In this document: positions 1-5,325 of the stretch, piece after piece
How the letters are laid out: each line of letters begins with the position of its first letter
Position numbering within the stretch: the first letter of the stretch is position 1
Assembly: GCA_039026975.1 (NCBI GenBank)
Contig: JBCCLI010000335.1
Span: forward strand, 1-7,437
Direction: 5' to 3'
DNA: 7,437 bases
Source: JBCBKZ01 sp039026975
GTDB lineage: Bacteria; Bacteroidota; Bacteroidia; J057
The notes under the pieces: model-generated
The model's database searches: none
What the model saw: only the letters and a program-made list of their open reading frames with translations
What the model was told of the DNA's origin: nothing
Program-made: the position numbers and the translations under genes

Positions 1-3
1 CCT

Positions 4-597
4 ATGATTTCTGAGATACACCAACTAGATGTGAGCAAGCAGTATACCTATGCTGATTATCTCTCGTGGCAGTTTGATGAAATGATAGAGCTTATCAGAG
101 GGAAAATTTTCCTGATGTCTCCTGCCCCAGGCCTATCGCATCAGCGTATTTCTTCCAACCTACACAGAATCATAGCGAATCACTTCTTCCAACAAAAATG
201 CCAAGTATTTCACGCACCTTTTGATGTACGTCTTCCGTTGGCAGCTACCCAAGAAGCATATGATCAAGTAGATACCGTGGTCCAACCTGATATATGCGTA
301 GTGTGTGATGAGGCGAAACTGGATGAAAAAGGATGTGCAGGTGCACCTGATTGGATCATTGAAATTATTTCCCCCTCAACGGCCTCTAAGGACCTTACTG
401 AGAAGTTTGAGCTATACCAGTCCTCTGGCGTAAAAGAGTATTGGATCGTTTACCCGGAAGGATCTGTCTATGCCTATGCCTTGGATGAAAAAGGGAAGTA
501 TGAGCTTTACCCAAACCGACCGCTTGTCAAGGAGGACATGCTTAGGCCTATCAGCTTCCCTTCCCTTATCATGAAACTGGAAGAAGTATTTATTTAA
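4..597 (+). CDS. Uma2 family endonuclease-fold protein (DUF820)
   Basis: A 197-residue protein matching the Uma2 (DUF820) family in length and layout. These proteins have a PD-(D/E)XK restriction-endonuclease-like fold; their biological role is poorly defined. The N-terminus has the usual family opening, YTYADYLSWQFDE (residues 15-27), then an 'ELIRGKIFLMSPAP' strand (29-42). The putative catalytic set is intact: P95-D96 in 'QPDICVV', E120 in 'WIIEIISPST', and D130/K134 in 'KDLTEKFELY', followed by 'GVKEYWIVYPE' (142-152). All motif residues are present, so the nuclease core looks complete. The ATG lies 3 bases inside the window, so the upstream region and any ribosome binding site cannot be judged. 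The N-terminus fits full-length relatives, so this start is likely. The methyltransferase gene begins 10 bp downstream, so the two may be cotranscribed, but no functional link is evident. The family call is firm; DNA cleavage is inferred. Confidence 0.93.
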   Translation: MISEIHQLDVSKQYTYADYLSWQFDEMIELIRGKIFLMSPAPGLSHQRISSNLHRIIANHFFQQKCQVFHAPFDVRLPLAATQEAYDQVDTVVQPDICVVCDEAKLDEKGCAGAPDWIIEIISPSTASKDLTEKFELYQSSGVKEYWIVYPEGSVYAYALDEKGKYELYPNRPLVKEDMLRPISFPSLIMKLEEVFI

Positions 598-607
598 CCT
601 TCCCTCC

Positions 608-1225
608 ATGCCCCTCATCCCAGGTACTACAGGGTATGCTGAAAGGCTTCAGGCGTTCACGGAAGCTACGCTAGCCTTGCCCTTTGAGGTATTACATCAG
701 GATTTTCTACCCTATTTCCCGGAGGCAGCTTGTCGGGTGTTAGATGTGGGCGCAGGGATAGGGAGAGATGCCCACACATGCTGGGAGATGGGCCATACAG
801 TAATAGCTGTGGAACCATTGGAGGCCTTTCGGAAGGCGGGGCAAGTGCTGTTCCCTACTTCAGGTATCAGATGGAAGGATGATGCCCTACCCAGCCTATC
901 AAGCCTGGAAGGACCTTTTGAGATGGTATTGGCCTCTGGCGTTTGGCATCATCTTAGGCTGGAGGAGCAAGCAGACGCACTCAAAAGAGTGGCCGACTTA
1001 TTAGTAGCAGGGGGAAGATTCTTCCTTTCCCTGAGAAATGGACCAGCAGCAGTAGGTACCCATACGTTTCCTACTGAGGTAAAGGCTAGCCTGGATGTAG
1101 GTGCTGCCTATGGCCTAAGCCCCCTACTTGTATTGGAAAATCAGCCTAGCTTGATGAAGCATAAAAAGGAAGTGCGCTGGGCACGCATTGTCTTTAAAAA
1201 GAATGATGTGGCAAGTTCAGGTTAG
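608..1225 (+). CDS. class I SAM-dependent methyltransferase, substrate unknown
   Basis: A 205-residue, probably soluble cytoplasmic protein with a Rossmann-type methyltransferase fold. Motif I, which binds S-adenosylmethionine, is 'VLDVGAGIGRDA' (residues 44-55). The acidic residue ending the second strand is E69 in 'VIAVEP'. 'WKDDALPSL' (89-97) fits the adenine-contacting region, 'FEMVLASGVWHHL' (104-116) is strand 4 with the following loop, and 'LLVAGGRFFLSLR' (131-143) is the post-motif. The end, 'EVRWARIVFKK' (188-198), fits the last beta strand. The 'SLRNGP' segment followed by a C-terminal 'VRW' recalls a group of uncharacterised bacterial methyltransferases often seen with SLRHGP at this place (from memory, not searched). 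No extra substrate domain is present, so the acceptor cannot be predicted. The gene follows the Uma2 gene by 10 bp without a Shine-Dalgarno sequence, which is normal in Bacteroidota; readthrough transcription from upstream is plausible. Confidence 0.9.
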   Translation: MPLIPGTTGYAERLQAFTEATLALPFEVLHQDFLPYFPEAACRVLDVGAGIGRDAHTCWEMGHTVIAVEPLEAFRKAGQVLFPTSGIRWKDDALPSLSSLEGPFEMVLASGVWHHLRLEEQADALKRVADLLVAGGRFFLSLRNGPAAVGTHTFPTEVKASLDVGAAYGLSPLLVLENQPSLMKHKKEVRWARIVFKKNDVASSG

Positions 1226-1291
1226 TATTCTCCTATCTATTTTCTCAACCATCCCTATTGCTAGAAGCTGGAATAGATTATAATTTTAAGG

Positions 1292-1849
1292 ATGCTTAGG
1301 AAATTTCACATATGCTTTTGGGTCCTACTGGCTCTAATGGTAGCAGCCTGTTCTTCTAATGAGGGAGGATCATATGCATTTGAGGCAGATCAGGTAGCGC
1401 AGGATGCACGACAAATGATCACATGCGACAGCCTGTATAAAGTCATGCAAAGAAATAAGGCTATGGTTTTCAGTAAATACAATGCCTACCCTCTCAACTT
1501 TGATGCGACCTTAATCTCGTTGGATACCTTGATGAATCCCTTTATGAAGGAGTGGTTTCTCTGCTTACCTGAGTCAGAATTTAATAAAGCCACTATCCGG
1601 AAAGGCTTAGGAAAATACCTGGTTCAAGAGTGGGGCTTAAAGACAGATAATACCCTGGCTACCCGCATGTATAAAATGGGTATTCTCCATCATGATGACA
1701 TGGCCAGCATCATTTTACTTAGTTACCAGCGGAAGCTTAAAAAGAAGGATATGCGGGTGCAAGAACAGATAGAATTTTACCAGGAATTTTGGCGCGCAGC
1801 AGGTATGCCCGTGGACTCGGCCCTCAGATACATAGATGAGCGAAAATAA
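1292..1849 (+). CDS. DUF6794-like lipoprotein
   Basis: A 185-residue predicted lipoprotein. The N-terminus has K/R at residues 3-4, a hydrophobic stretch (about 8-19) and the lipobox V17-A-A-C20, followed by 'SSNEGG'. This predicts lipidation at C20 and export across the inner membrane. The C-terminal half resembles the DUF6794 domain as I remember it: 'GLGKYLVQEWGL' (105-116), 'MGILHHDDMASIIL' (129-142) and 'QEQIEFYQEFWR' (157-168), in the family's usual order with the conserved DDM near the centre. Relatives usually read HPDDM; here the proline is histidine. No function is known for the domain. The first ATG before the signal peptide is used; an AAGG lies directly against it, too close to act as a normal ribosome binding site. 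A 66-bp gap separates it from the methyltransferase gene, so it could have its own promoter. The lipoprotein call is firm; the domain name rests on recall. Confidence 0.82.
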   Translation: MLRKFHICFWVLLALMVAACSSNEGGSYAFEADQVAQDARQMITCDSLYKVMQRNKAMVFSKYNAYPLNFDATLISLDTLMNPFMKEWFLCLPESEFNKATIRKGLGKYLVQEWGLKTDNTLATRMYKMGILHHDDMASIILLSYQRKLKKKDMRVQEQIEFYQEFWRAAGMPVDSALRYIDERK

Positions 1850-1980
1850 CGCACTGTCCATTCATACATACTATTTAAATCTTTAGCCCTTTAAATGGTA
1901 AGTCCACGCATAACTTAGTTTTCATACTTACATTTCGATAAGAATAAAGTTTATAAGTAGTATTTTTCATTTATTATTTT
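1850..1980. other. AT-rich noncoding gap with probable promoter content
   Basis: This stretch between the lipoprotein gene and the small membrane protein gene is clearly richer in A and T than the flanking genes and has no convincing reading frame. It contains two TTTAAA-centred words (1873-1880 and 1890-1896) that can pair, and near matches to the Bacteroidota -7 consensus TAnnTTTG at 1929-1936 (TACATTTC) and 1961-1968 (TATTTTTC), each wrong at the last base. Neither has a TTTG at the expected 19-21 bp upstream, so no promoter is assigned. No GC-rich hairpin with a T run was seen, so termination of the upstream gene is not explained. Confidence 0.4.
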
Positions 1981-2015
1981 GAATGATTATTCAATTTTGT
2001 TATATTGAATCATTC
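1981..2015. repeat. imperfect inverted repeat upstream of the small membrane protein gene
   Basis: The outer arms GAATGATT (1981-1988) and AATCATTC (2008-2015) are perfect reverse complements. They continue inward as CAAT (1992-1995) and ATTG (2004-2007) after a 3-base bulge (1989-1991), leaving an 8-base centre. It lies just upstream of the preferred start at 2037. It could be an operator for a dimeric regulator or a weak 5'-leader hairpin. It is AT-rich and has no T run placed as in a terminator. If translation really began at 1983, the repeat would be coding, which argues mildly for the later start. Confidence 0.45.
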
Positions 2016-2036
2016 TTTCATCCATTACTAATTAGA

Positions 2037-2270
2037 ATGAGTTTCCTCGTTGCTGTAATCACATTCGCTATCACTACCTTGCTCCTCCTCCTGTACAGAG
2101 AACTCGCCTATGCCAAAATGGCTAACCAGCTCATCAATGCCATAGGGAACCACCAACGATTTACCCGTATGTGGTATATCTCTGGAATTATTTCCCTGTC
2201 TGTATTGGCAGCTGCCATCATAATAGGCATTTGGGTATCCACAAATGTACTGGAGCTACTTTCCGCCTAG
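2037..2270 (+). CDS. small two-helix membrane protein, unknown function
   Basis: From the preferred ATG this encodes 77 residues with two hydrophobic helices: about 2-20 (starting MSFLVAVITFAITTL) and about 47-70 (including 'SLSVLAAAIIIGIWV'). They are joined by a polar, basic loop with 'RELAYAKMANQLINAIG' and 'HQRFTRMW'. The loop's positive charges suggest that it faces the cytoplasm, with both ends in the periplasm; this is an inference. I do not recognise a family. An in-frame ATG at 1983 would add 18 residues, but that stretch is AT-rich like the intergenic DNA, contains an inverted repeat and would place an atypical segment before the first helix, so the later start is preferred. The stop shares four bases (CTAG) with the stop of the convergent gene on the other strand. 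Confidence 0.6.
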   Translation: MSFLVAVITFAITTLLLLLYRELAYAKMANQLINAIGNHQRFTRMWYISGIISLSVLAAAIIIGIWVSTNVLELLSA

Positions 2271-3115
2271 TGGCCTTTCCTCCTAAACACATATTCTCCT
2301 GGAGAATAGCTTAACCGAATACTAATTGAGGGCAGATTAAAGGATCCAAATGAATCTTCTGTTCCCTCATCTAAAATAGGGTTGATGAAATTGTTTACAA
2401 TGAGTTGACCTATGAAATCATCCGAATCCAACCTGGCCCTACTGGCCAGGTTGATTTGGTATGAAAACTCTGTATGTATACTCCAGCGAGGCCTTCGCTT
2501 AAACCTAAAGCGTTTCCCCATGGTAAAGCCCAACTGAATGGGATTAAGGACCGCCTTTACTTTCGTATCCTCATAGAAATAGCGGATCAGATCATTGGTT
2601 TCTACTGCCTCTTGCAGGTCTTCTGCAAAGCCTTGAGAATTCCCAAAATCGAATTCTTCTACTAGTTCTTGGGGGGTAGAGACCATGGAGAAGCGTTGGA
2701 ATTGGAGATTCAGCCCTACATACACATCTCTCCATTTGAGAATGTGGTAATGGGTTCCCACCTCAAACACAAATCCATTTCTCAGCTCTTCCTGGATAAA
2801 CTGCTTCCTGGCCTCTTGGTTGGCGTTTTGATCAGGTAAAAGCTCTGTTGCCGTGACCACATAGGCGCGAGATAACTGCCCCAAGCCTATATAACCGGAA
2901 ACCTTCCCTCTGGTCATAAACTCAAGACCTATGGCATGCTGGATGGGGTACTGGGTTTTCAGGCTCAAACTAAAAGCAGGTACATATTGGCCCTTACTCG
3001 CAATGAGTGAGTCTAGTATAACAGCAGATTTTTCATCTTCTTCTACTTGCCCCCAGCAAAGCTGTGAGGAAAATAGGCAAGACAGTAATAGGAGTTGACG
3101 TAGTAAATAGCTCAA
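2267..3115 (-). CDS. exported protein, probable outer-membrane beta-barrel
   Basis: A 282-residue protein with a signal peptide: R6 followed by a leucine-rich core (about 7-19) and a probable cleavage site around 'CWGQ' (20-23). The C20 context lacks a proper lipobox, so a lipoprotein is unlikely. The mature part alternates hydrophobic and polar residues in strand-like blocks, for example 'AIGLEFMTRGKVSGYIGLG' (61-79), 'VYVGLNLQFQRF' (131-142), 'PIQLGFTMGKRF' (192-203) and 'WSIHTEFSYQINL' (211-223), with a last strand 'SISIRLSYSP' (263-272). This pattern suggests a small outer-membrane barrel; no named family is recognised. The start is TTG at 3115-3113: no in-frame ATG precedes the signal sequence without crossing a TAA (3136-3134), and the next in-frame ATG (M67) would remove the signal peptide. 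It lies 100 bp behind the exporter ATPase on the same strand and may be the operon's last gene, but a hairpin intervenes. Confidence 0.75.
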   Translation of the reverse strand: MSYLLRQLLLLSCLFSSQLCWGQVEEDEKSAVILDSLIASKGQYVPAFSLSLKTQYPIQHAIGLEFMTRGKVSGYIGLGQLSRAYVVTATELLPDQNANQEARKQFIQEELRNGFVFEVGTHYHILKWRDVYVGLNLQFQRFSMVSTPQELVEEFDFGNSQGFAEDLQEAVETNDLIRYFYEDTKVKAVLNPIQLGFTMGKRFRFKRRPRWSIHTEFSYQINLASRARLDSDDFIGQLIVNNFINPILDEGTEDSFGSFNLPSISIRLSYSPGEYVFRRKGH

Positions 3116-3173
3116 TGTATAATATGTTTGCAGTTATTGATTGTTAACGTATATCCCGATCAGTCTGATGCGA

Positions 3174-3205
3174 GAGAAGCTCAGCATATGCATGCTAAGC
3201 TCTTC
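3174..3205 (-). repeat. hairpin between the exporter ATPase and the outer-membrane protein gene
   Basis: Ten-base arms at 3178-3187 and 3192-3201 enclose a 4-base loop. Read as minus-strand RNA the arms pair fully with one G-U wobble. Four more outer positions extend it, with one mismatch and one more wobble. It begins 10 bases after the ATPase stop codon, where a terminator or a transcript-stabilising structure would sit. The minus-strand sequence after the stem is TCTC-like rather than a T run, so it is a poor intrinsic terminator. It may act as an attenuator, a processing site or an mRNA 3'-end stabiliser between the exporter genes and the following gene. Confidence 0.5.
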
Positions 3206-3215
3206 AAGAAAAATC

Positions 3216-3914
3216 CTATCCTACTCCTACCCCATTCACCACCCTTCCATCTTCCAGTTCTATGATCCTGTCGCTATTGGCAGCAAACTCATCATCATGG
3301 GTAACAGCTATGATAGTCTGCCCCCTTTCTACAGCCAGCTCACGGAAAATATCAAACACAATTTGGGTATTCTTGGAGTCCAGGTTTCCGGTAGGCTCAT
3401 CGCCTAGAATGATGGCCGGTTCATTGATGAGTGCCCTGGCTATGGCTACCCGCTGCTGTTGACCGCCTGATAGCTTATTGGCAGACTTATAGGCCTGGTC
3501 TTCTATGTCCAGGAGCTTAAGGTTCTCATAGGCATCATGCGCTATTTCCTGCCTAGACTTTTCCCCCAGCTTGAGGGCAGGTAAAATGACATTCTCTATA
3601 GCACTAAACTCTGGGAGCAAATAGTGGAACTGAAACACAAACCCTATGTGTCTGTTGCGGAAAGCAGCCAGTTCATTTTGGCTTCTTCCGGTCAGGGGCT
3701 CTCCGTTAATGGTAAGTTCTCCTCCATAGTCAGTATCCATGGTGGACAACACATACAAAAGCGTAGATTTCCCTGAACCGGATTTGCCAATGATAGAGAG
3801 AAATTCTCCTTTTTCGATTTCGAAACTTATGTTTTTAAGAACCTGAAAGGTTTGAGGCTCATGGAAATACTTGCTGATTTGGGTAACTGATAGGGCTTTT
3901 TCTTGATATTGCAT
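3216..3914 (-). CDS. ABC exporter ATPase, LolD/MacB type
   Basis: The cytoplasmic ATPase of the exporter, expected to work as a dimer on the FtsX-type permease encoded upstream. All nucleotide-binding motifs are intact (numbered from the longer ATG at 3947): Walker A GKSGSGKST (54-62), Q-loop Q106 in 'FVFQFHYLLPE', signature LSGGQQQR (159-166), Walker B 'AIILGDEP' with D183/E184, D-loop 'GNLDS' (187-191) and switch H217. The 'QFHYLLPEFSAIENV' segment is characteristic of LolD-type ATPases within the LolD/MacB group. The preferred start is the internal ATG at 3914, giving 232 residues: it has AGGA four bases upstream and the usual short lead into 'LSVTQISKYF'. The ATG at 3947 adds 11 non-family residues and lacks such a site. 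Unlike the other exporter genes it does not follow its neighbour directly: about 165 bp containing palindromic elements separate it from the permease gene. The end carries a short GTAGGA direct repeat (Val-Gly-Val-Gly). Confidence 0.95.
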   Translation of the reverse strand: MQYQEKALSVTQISKYFHEPQTFQVLKNISFEIEKGEFLSIIGKSGSGKSTLLYVLSTMDTDYGGELTINGEPLTGRSQNELAAFRNRHIGFVFQFHYLLPEFSAIENVILPALKLGEKSRQEIAHDAYENLKLLDIEDQAYKSANKLSGGQQQRVAIARALINEPAIILGDEPTGNLDSKNTQIVFDIFRELAVERGQTIIAVTHDDEFAANSDRIIELEDGRVVNGVGVG

Positions 3915-3918
3915 TGAT

Positions 3919-3922
3919 TCCT
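3919..3922 (-). promoter_or_regulatory. Shine-Dalgarno-like AGGA that supports the ATPase start
   Basis: On the minus strand AGGA lies four bases before the ATG at 3914. The spacing is a little short, and many Bacteroidota genes use no such site. Still, it is the only candidate near either possible start, and together with the position of the family domain it favours 3914 over 3947. Confidence 0.4.
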
Positions 3923-3978
3923 GTTTTGAATGTTCGTGGAGACCCATGGATTGACTTTGAAAAAATAAGTGGTCCTAT

Positions 3979-4000
3979 GTAGGGGTGGATTTATCCGCCC
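3979..4000 (+). repeat. REP-like hairpin headed by GTAG
   Basis: GTAG (3979-3982) is followed directly by GGGTGGAT (3983-3990), a TT centre (3991-3992) and ATCCGCCC (3993-4000). On the plus strand the eight base pairs form with one T-G wobble; on the minus strand that pair becomes a C-A mismatch, so the plus strand is the more stable reading. A GTAG or GGAG tetranucleotide at the 5' foot of a GC-rich palindrome is the hallmark of REP elements moved by REP-associated tyrosine transposases (RAYTs). No transposase is in the window, and with one copy visible the repeat nature is inferred from form. It lies in the permease-ATPase gap on the strand opposite to the operon. Confidence 0.5.
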
Positions 4001-4011
4001 TCGGGAGCTTA

Positions 4012-4029
4012 CGGCAGCTTAAGCAGCCG
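4012..4029. repeat. 18-bp near-perfect palindrome in the exporter operon gap
   Basis: The arms CGGCAGCTT (4012-4020) and AAGCAGCCG (4021-4029) are complementary except for one A-A pair, with GCTTAAGC at the centre and no spacer. It lies 11 bp after the REP-like hairpin and 50 bp before the permease stop. It could be part of the same mobile palindromic unit (REP elements often occur in pairs), a protein-binding site, or an RNA cruciform within the operon transcript. A weaker CCAT-TTTA-ATGG hairpin follows at 4053-4064. Confidence 0.45.
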
Positions 4030-4078
4030 GTCCATTTTCGGCTTTGAGATCCCCATTTTAATGGTGGGTTATGGTTCA

Positions 4079-5323
4079 TTAGCCACGTATTATGCTTACT
4101 GGATCTACTGAAGAGGCCTTTTTGGCAGGTAGGTAGCCTGCTACAAAGGTGGTTATCAGTCCGAAGATGAAGGCCAGGCCGTAGTCCTTCGCTTGGTAGG
4201 CCATGGGAAGATTAGCTAAGCCTCCTACCTCAAAAGGGATATGATTAACCCCAAAGGCTATTAGGTAGCCCAGTAACAGTCCTACTAGTCCTCCTATAAT
4301 GCCAATGATCACAGACTGCGTAAGGAAAATTTGGACTATGTCTCTACTTTCAAAGCCCATGGCTTTCAGGATAGCAATCTCCCGTATCTTTTCATTCACC
4401 GTCATGTTCATAATGTTATAGATGCCAAATCCTGCTACCAACAAAATGGTCAGGGAAACTGCCAAGGCTATCATATCTCTCAGTAAATTGGAAGCATCCA
4501 TTTGGCCGTTAGCCATTTTCCATGACTCTACCTCATAAGGGACCATGGGAGCTATCTTCTGCGCTACCTCTTCTGCCTGATTATAGTCTCTTACGTTGAC
4601 CTGTATGTCTGTTGCATAGCTCCTGTTCTCATTTAGCAGTTGGCGTGTAGAAGCTATTTTCACAAAGGCTTTTCCCCTATCTACGGAGGCCAAAGAGGTT
4701 TCTATTAAAGCTACTATGGTATACCTTCTGGAAATCCCATCAGCAGTCTGTAGAAGTACATTCTCATATACCTTAAGTCCCAGCTTACTGGCAAGGCCTA
4801 CTCCCATCACTATCCCATCACTTCTATACTTGAAAGCCTCCCAGTCCCCTTCCACCACATAGCCTGAGAGCCCAAAGAGCTTATCTTCATTTTCTACCTC
4901 TATGCCTGAGAGCAAACCACTTATACGGGTAGCCCCATTTTGATAAAACACATTCATGTTTACCTGAGGGGTTACTGCTGCTACTTCTTCCGTGAGCTTC
5001 ACCGCCGCTATGACCTTATCTGCATTTCTGATGCCCTCTTTGTATTGAATCACCTTACTATTTCTTAGGTGAACCACTTTCCCTTCCCCAGCGGTGGATA
5101 CCAGCAGATTGGTTTTATCTTCTGGCAAATCATTATATATGCGGATATGTGCTAAGGTGCTGAAGGCAAGGTCTGATTGAAGGTTATTCACACCAGACAT
5201 GAAGCTGTTCATGAACACATACATAGAAATCCCAAAAGTTACGCTCAGCATAGCTACCAGGGACTGTTTCACCCTGGAGCTAAGGTGGGAAATGGCTATT
5301 TTATAATTGGTGGAATAGGCCAT
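4079..5323 (-). CDS. ABC exporter permease, FtsX/MacB type
   Basis: A 414-residue inner-membrane permease with the MacB/LolC four-helix plan. Helix 1 is about residues 21-43 ('LVAMLSVTFGISMYVFMNS'). A large periplasmic domain follows (about 45-280, MacB_PCD-like). Helices 2 to 4 are about 284-305, 332-359 and 381-399. The FtsX core shows 'NEKIREIAILKAMGFESRDI' (310-329), the coupling region that contacts the ATPase, and the C-terminal 'PAKKASSVDPVSIIRG' (399-414). The ATPase is a separate gene, unlike fused MacB. Only one permease gene is present, so a homodimer is expected. The start at 5323 is chosen because the adaptor's TAA ends two bases before it (TAA-CC-ATG); the in-frame ATG at 5389 would add 22 residues encoded inside the adaptor gene and not resembling the family. 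TAA is followed in frame by TGA, a double stop. It is well conserved and shows no sign of decay. Confidence 0.93.
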   Translation of the reverse strand: MAYSTNYKIAISHLSSRVKQSLVAMLSVTFGISMYVFMNSFMSGVNNLQSDLAFSTLAHIRIYNDLPEDKTNLLVSTAGEGKVVHLRNSKVIQYKEGIRNADKVIAAVKLTEEVAAVTPQVNMNVFYQNGATRISGLLSGIEVENEDKLFGLSGYVVEGDWEAFKYRSDGIVMGVGLASKLGLKVYENVLLQTADGISRRYTIVALIETSLASVDRGKAFVKIASTRQLLNENRSYATDIQVNVRDYNQAEEVAQKIAPMVPYEVESWKMANGQMDASNLLRDMIALAVSLTILLVAGFGIYNIMNMTVNEKIREIAILKAMGFESRDIVQIFLTQSVIIGIIGGLVGLLLGYLIAFGVNHIPFEVGGLANLPMAYQAKDYGLAFIFGLITTFVAGYLPAKKASSVDPVSIIRG

Positions 5324-5325
5324 GG

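Noticed and set aside
412..618. Minus-strand open frame within the Uma2 gene
   Set aside because: It overlaps the end of a well-supported gene in a different frame, has no recognisable domain, and the Uma2 reading carries all family motifs.
1258..1288. Bacteroidota-type promoter before the lipoprotein gene (TTG, 20 bp, TAATTTTA)
   Set aside because: Both boxes are incomplete, and the predicted start would fall about on the ATG, leaving no leader; too weak to list as a feature.
1873..1896. TTTAAA-containing inverted repeat after the lipoprotein gene as terminator
   Set aside because: The stem would be seven A/T pairs with no following T run; such words are expected by chance in AT-rich DNA.
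2474..2665. Plus-strand open frame inside the barrel-protein gene
   Set aside because: Antisense shadow without domain, signal or start context; the minus-strand reading has a signal peptide and beta-strand pattern.
3119..3147. Sigma70-like promoter on the minus strand (TTAACA, 17 bp, TATTAT)
   Set aside because: The match is good by the E. coli rule, but it ends three bases before the TTG start, so transcription would begin at or inside the gene, and Bacteroidota use a different consensus.
3141..3462. Plus-strand open frames opposite the ATPase gene
   Set aside because: They are antisense to the Walker B and signature regions of a firmly identified ATPase and resemble no protein family.
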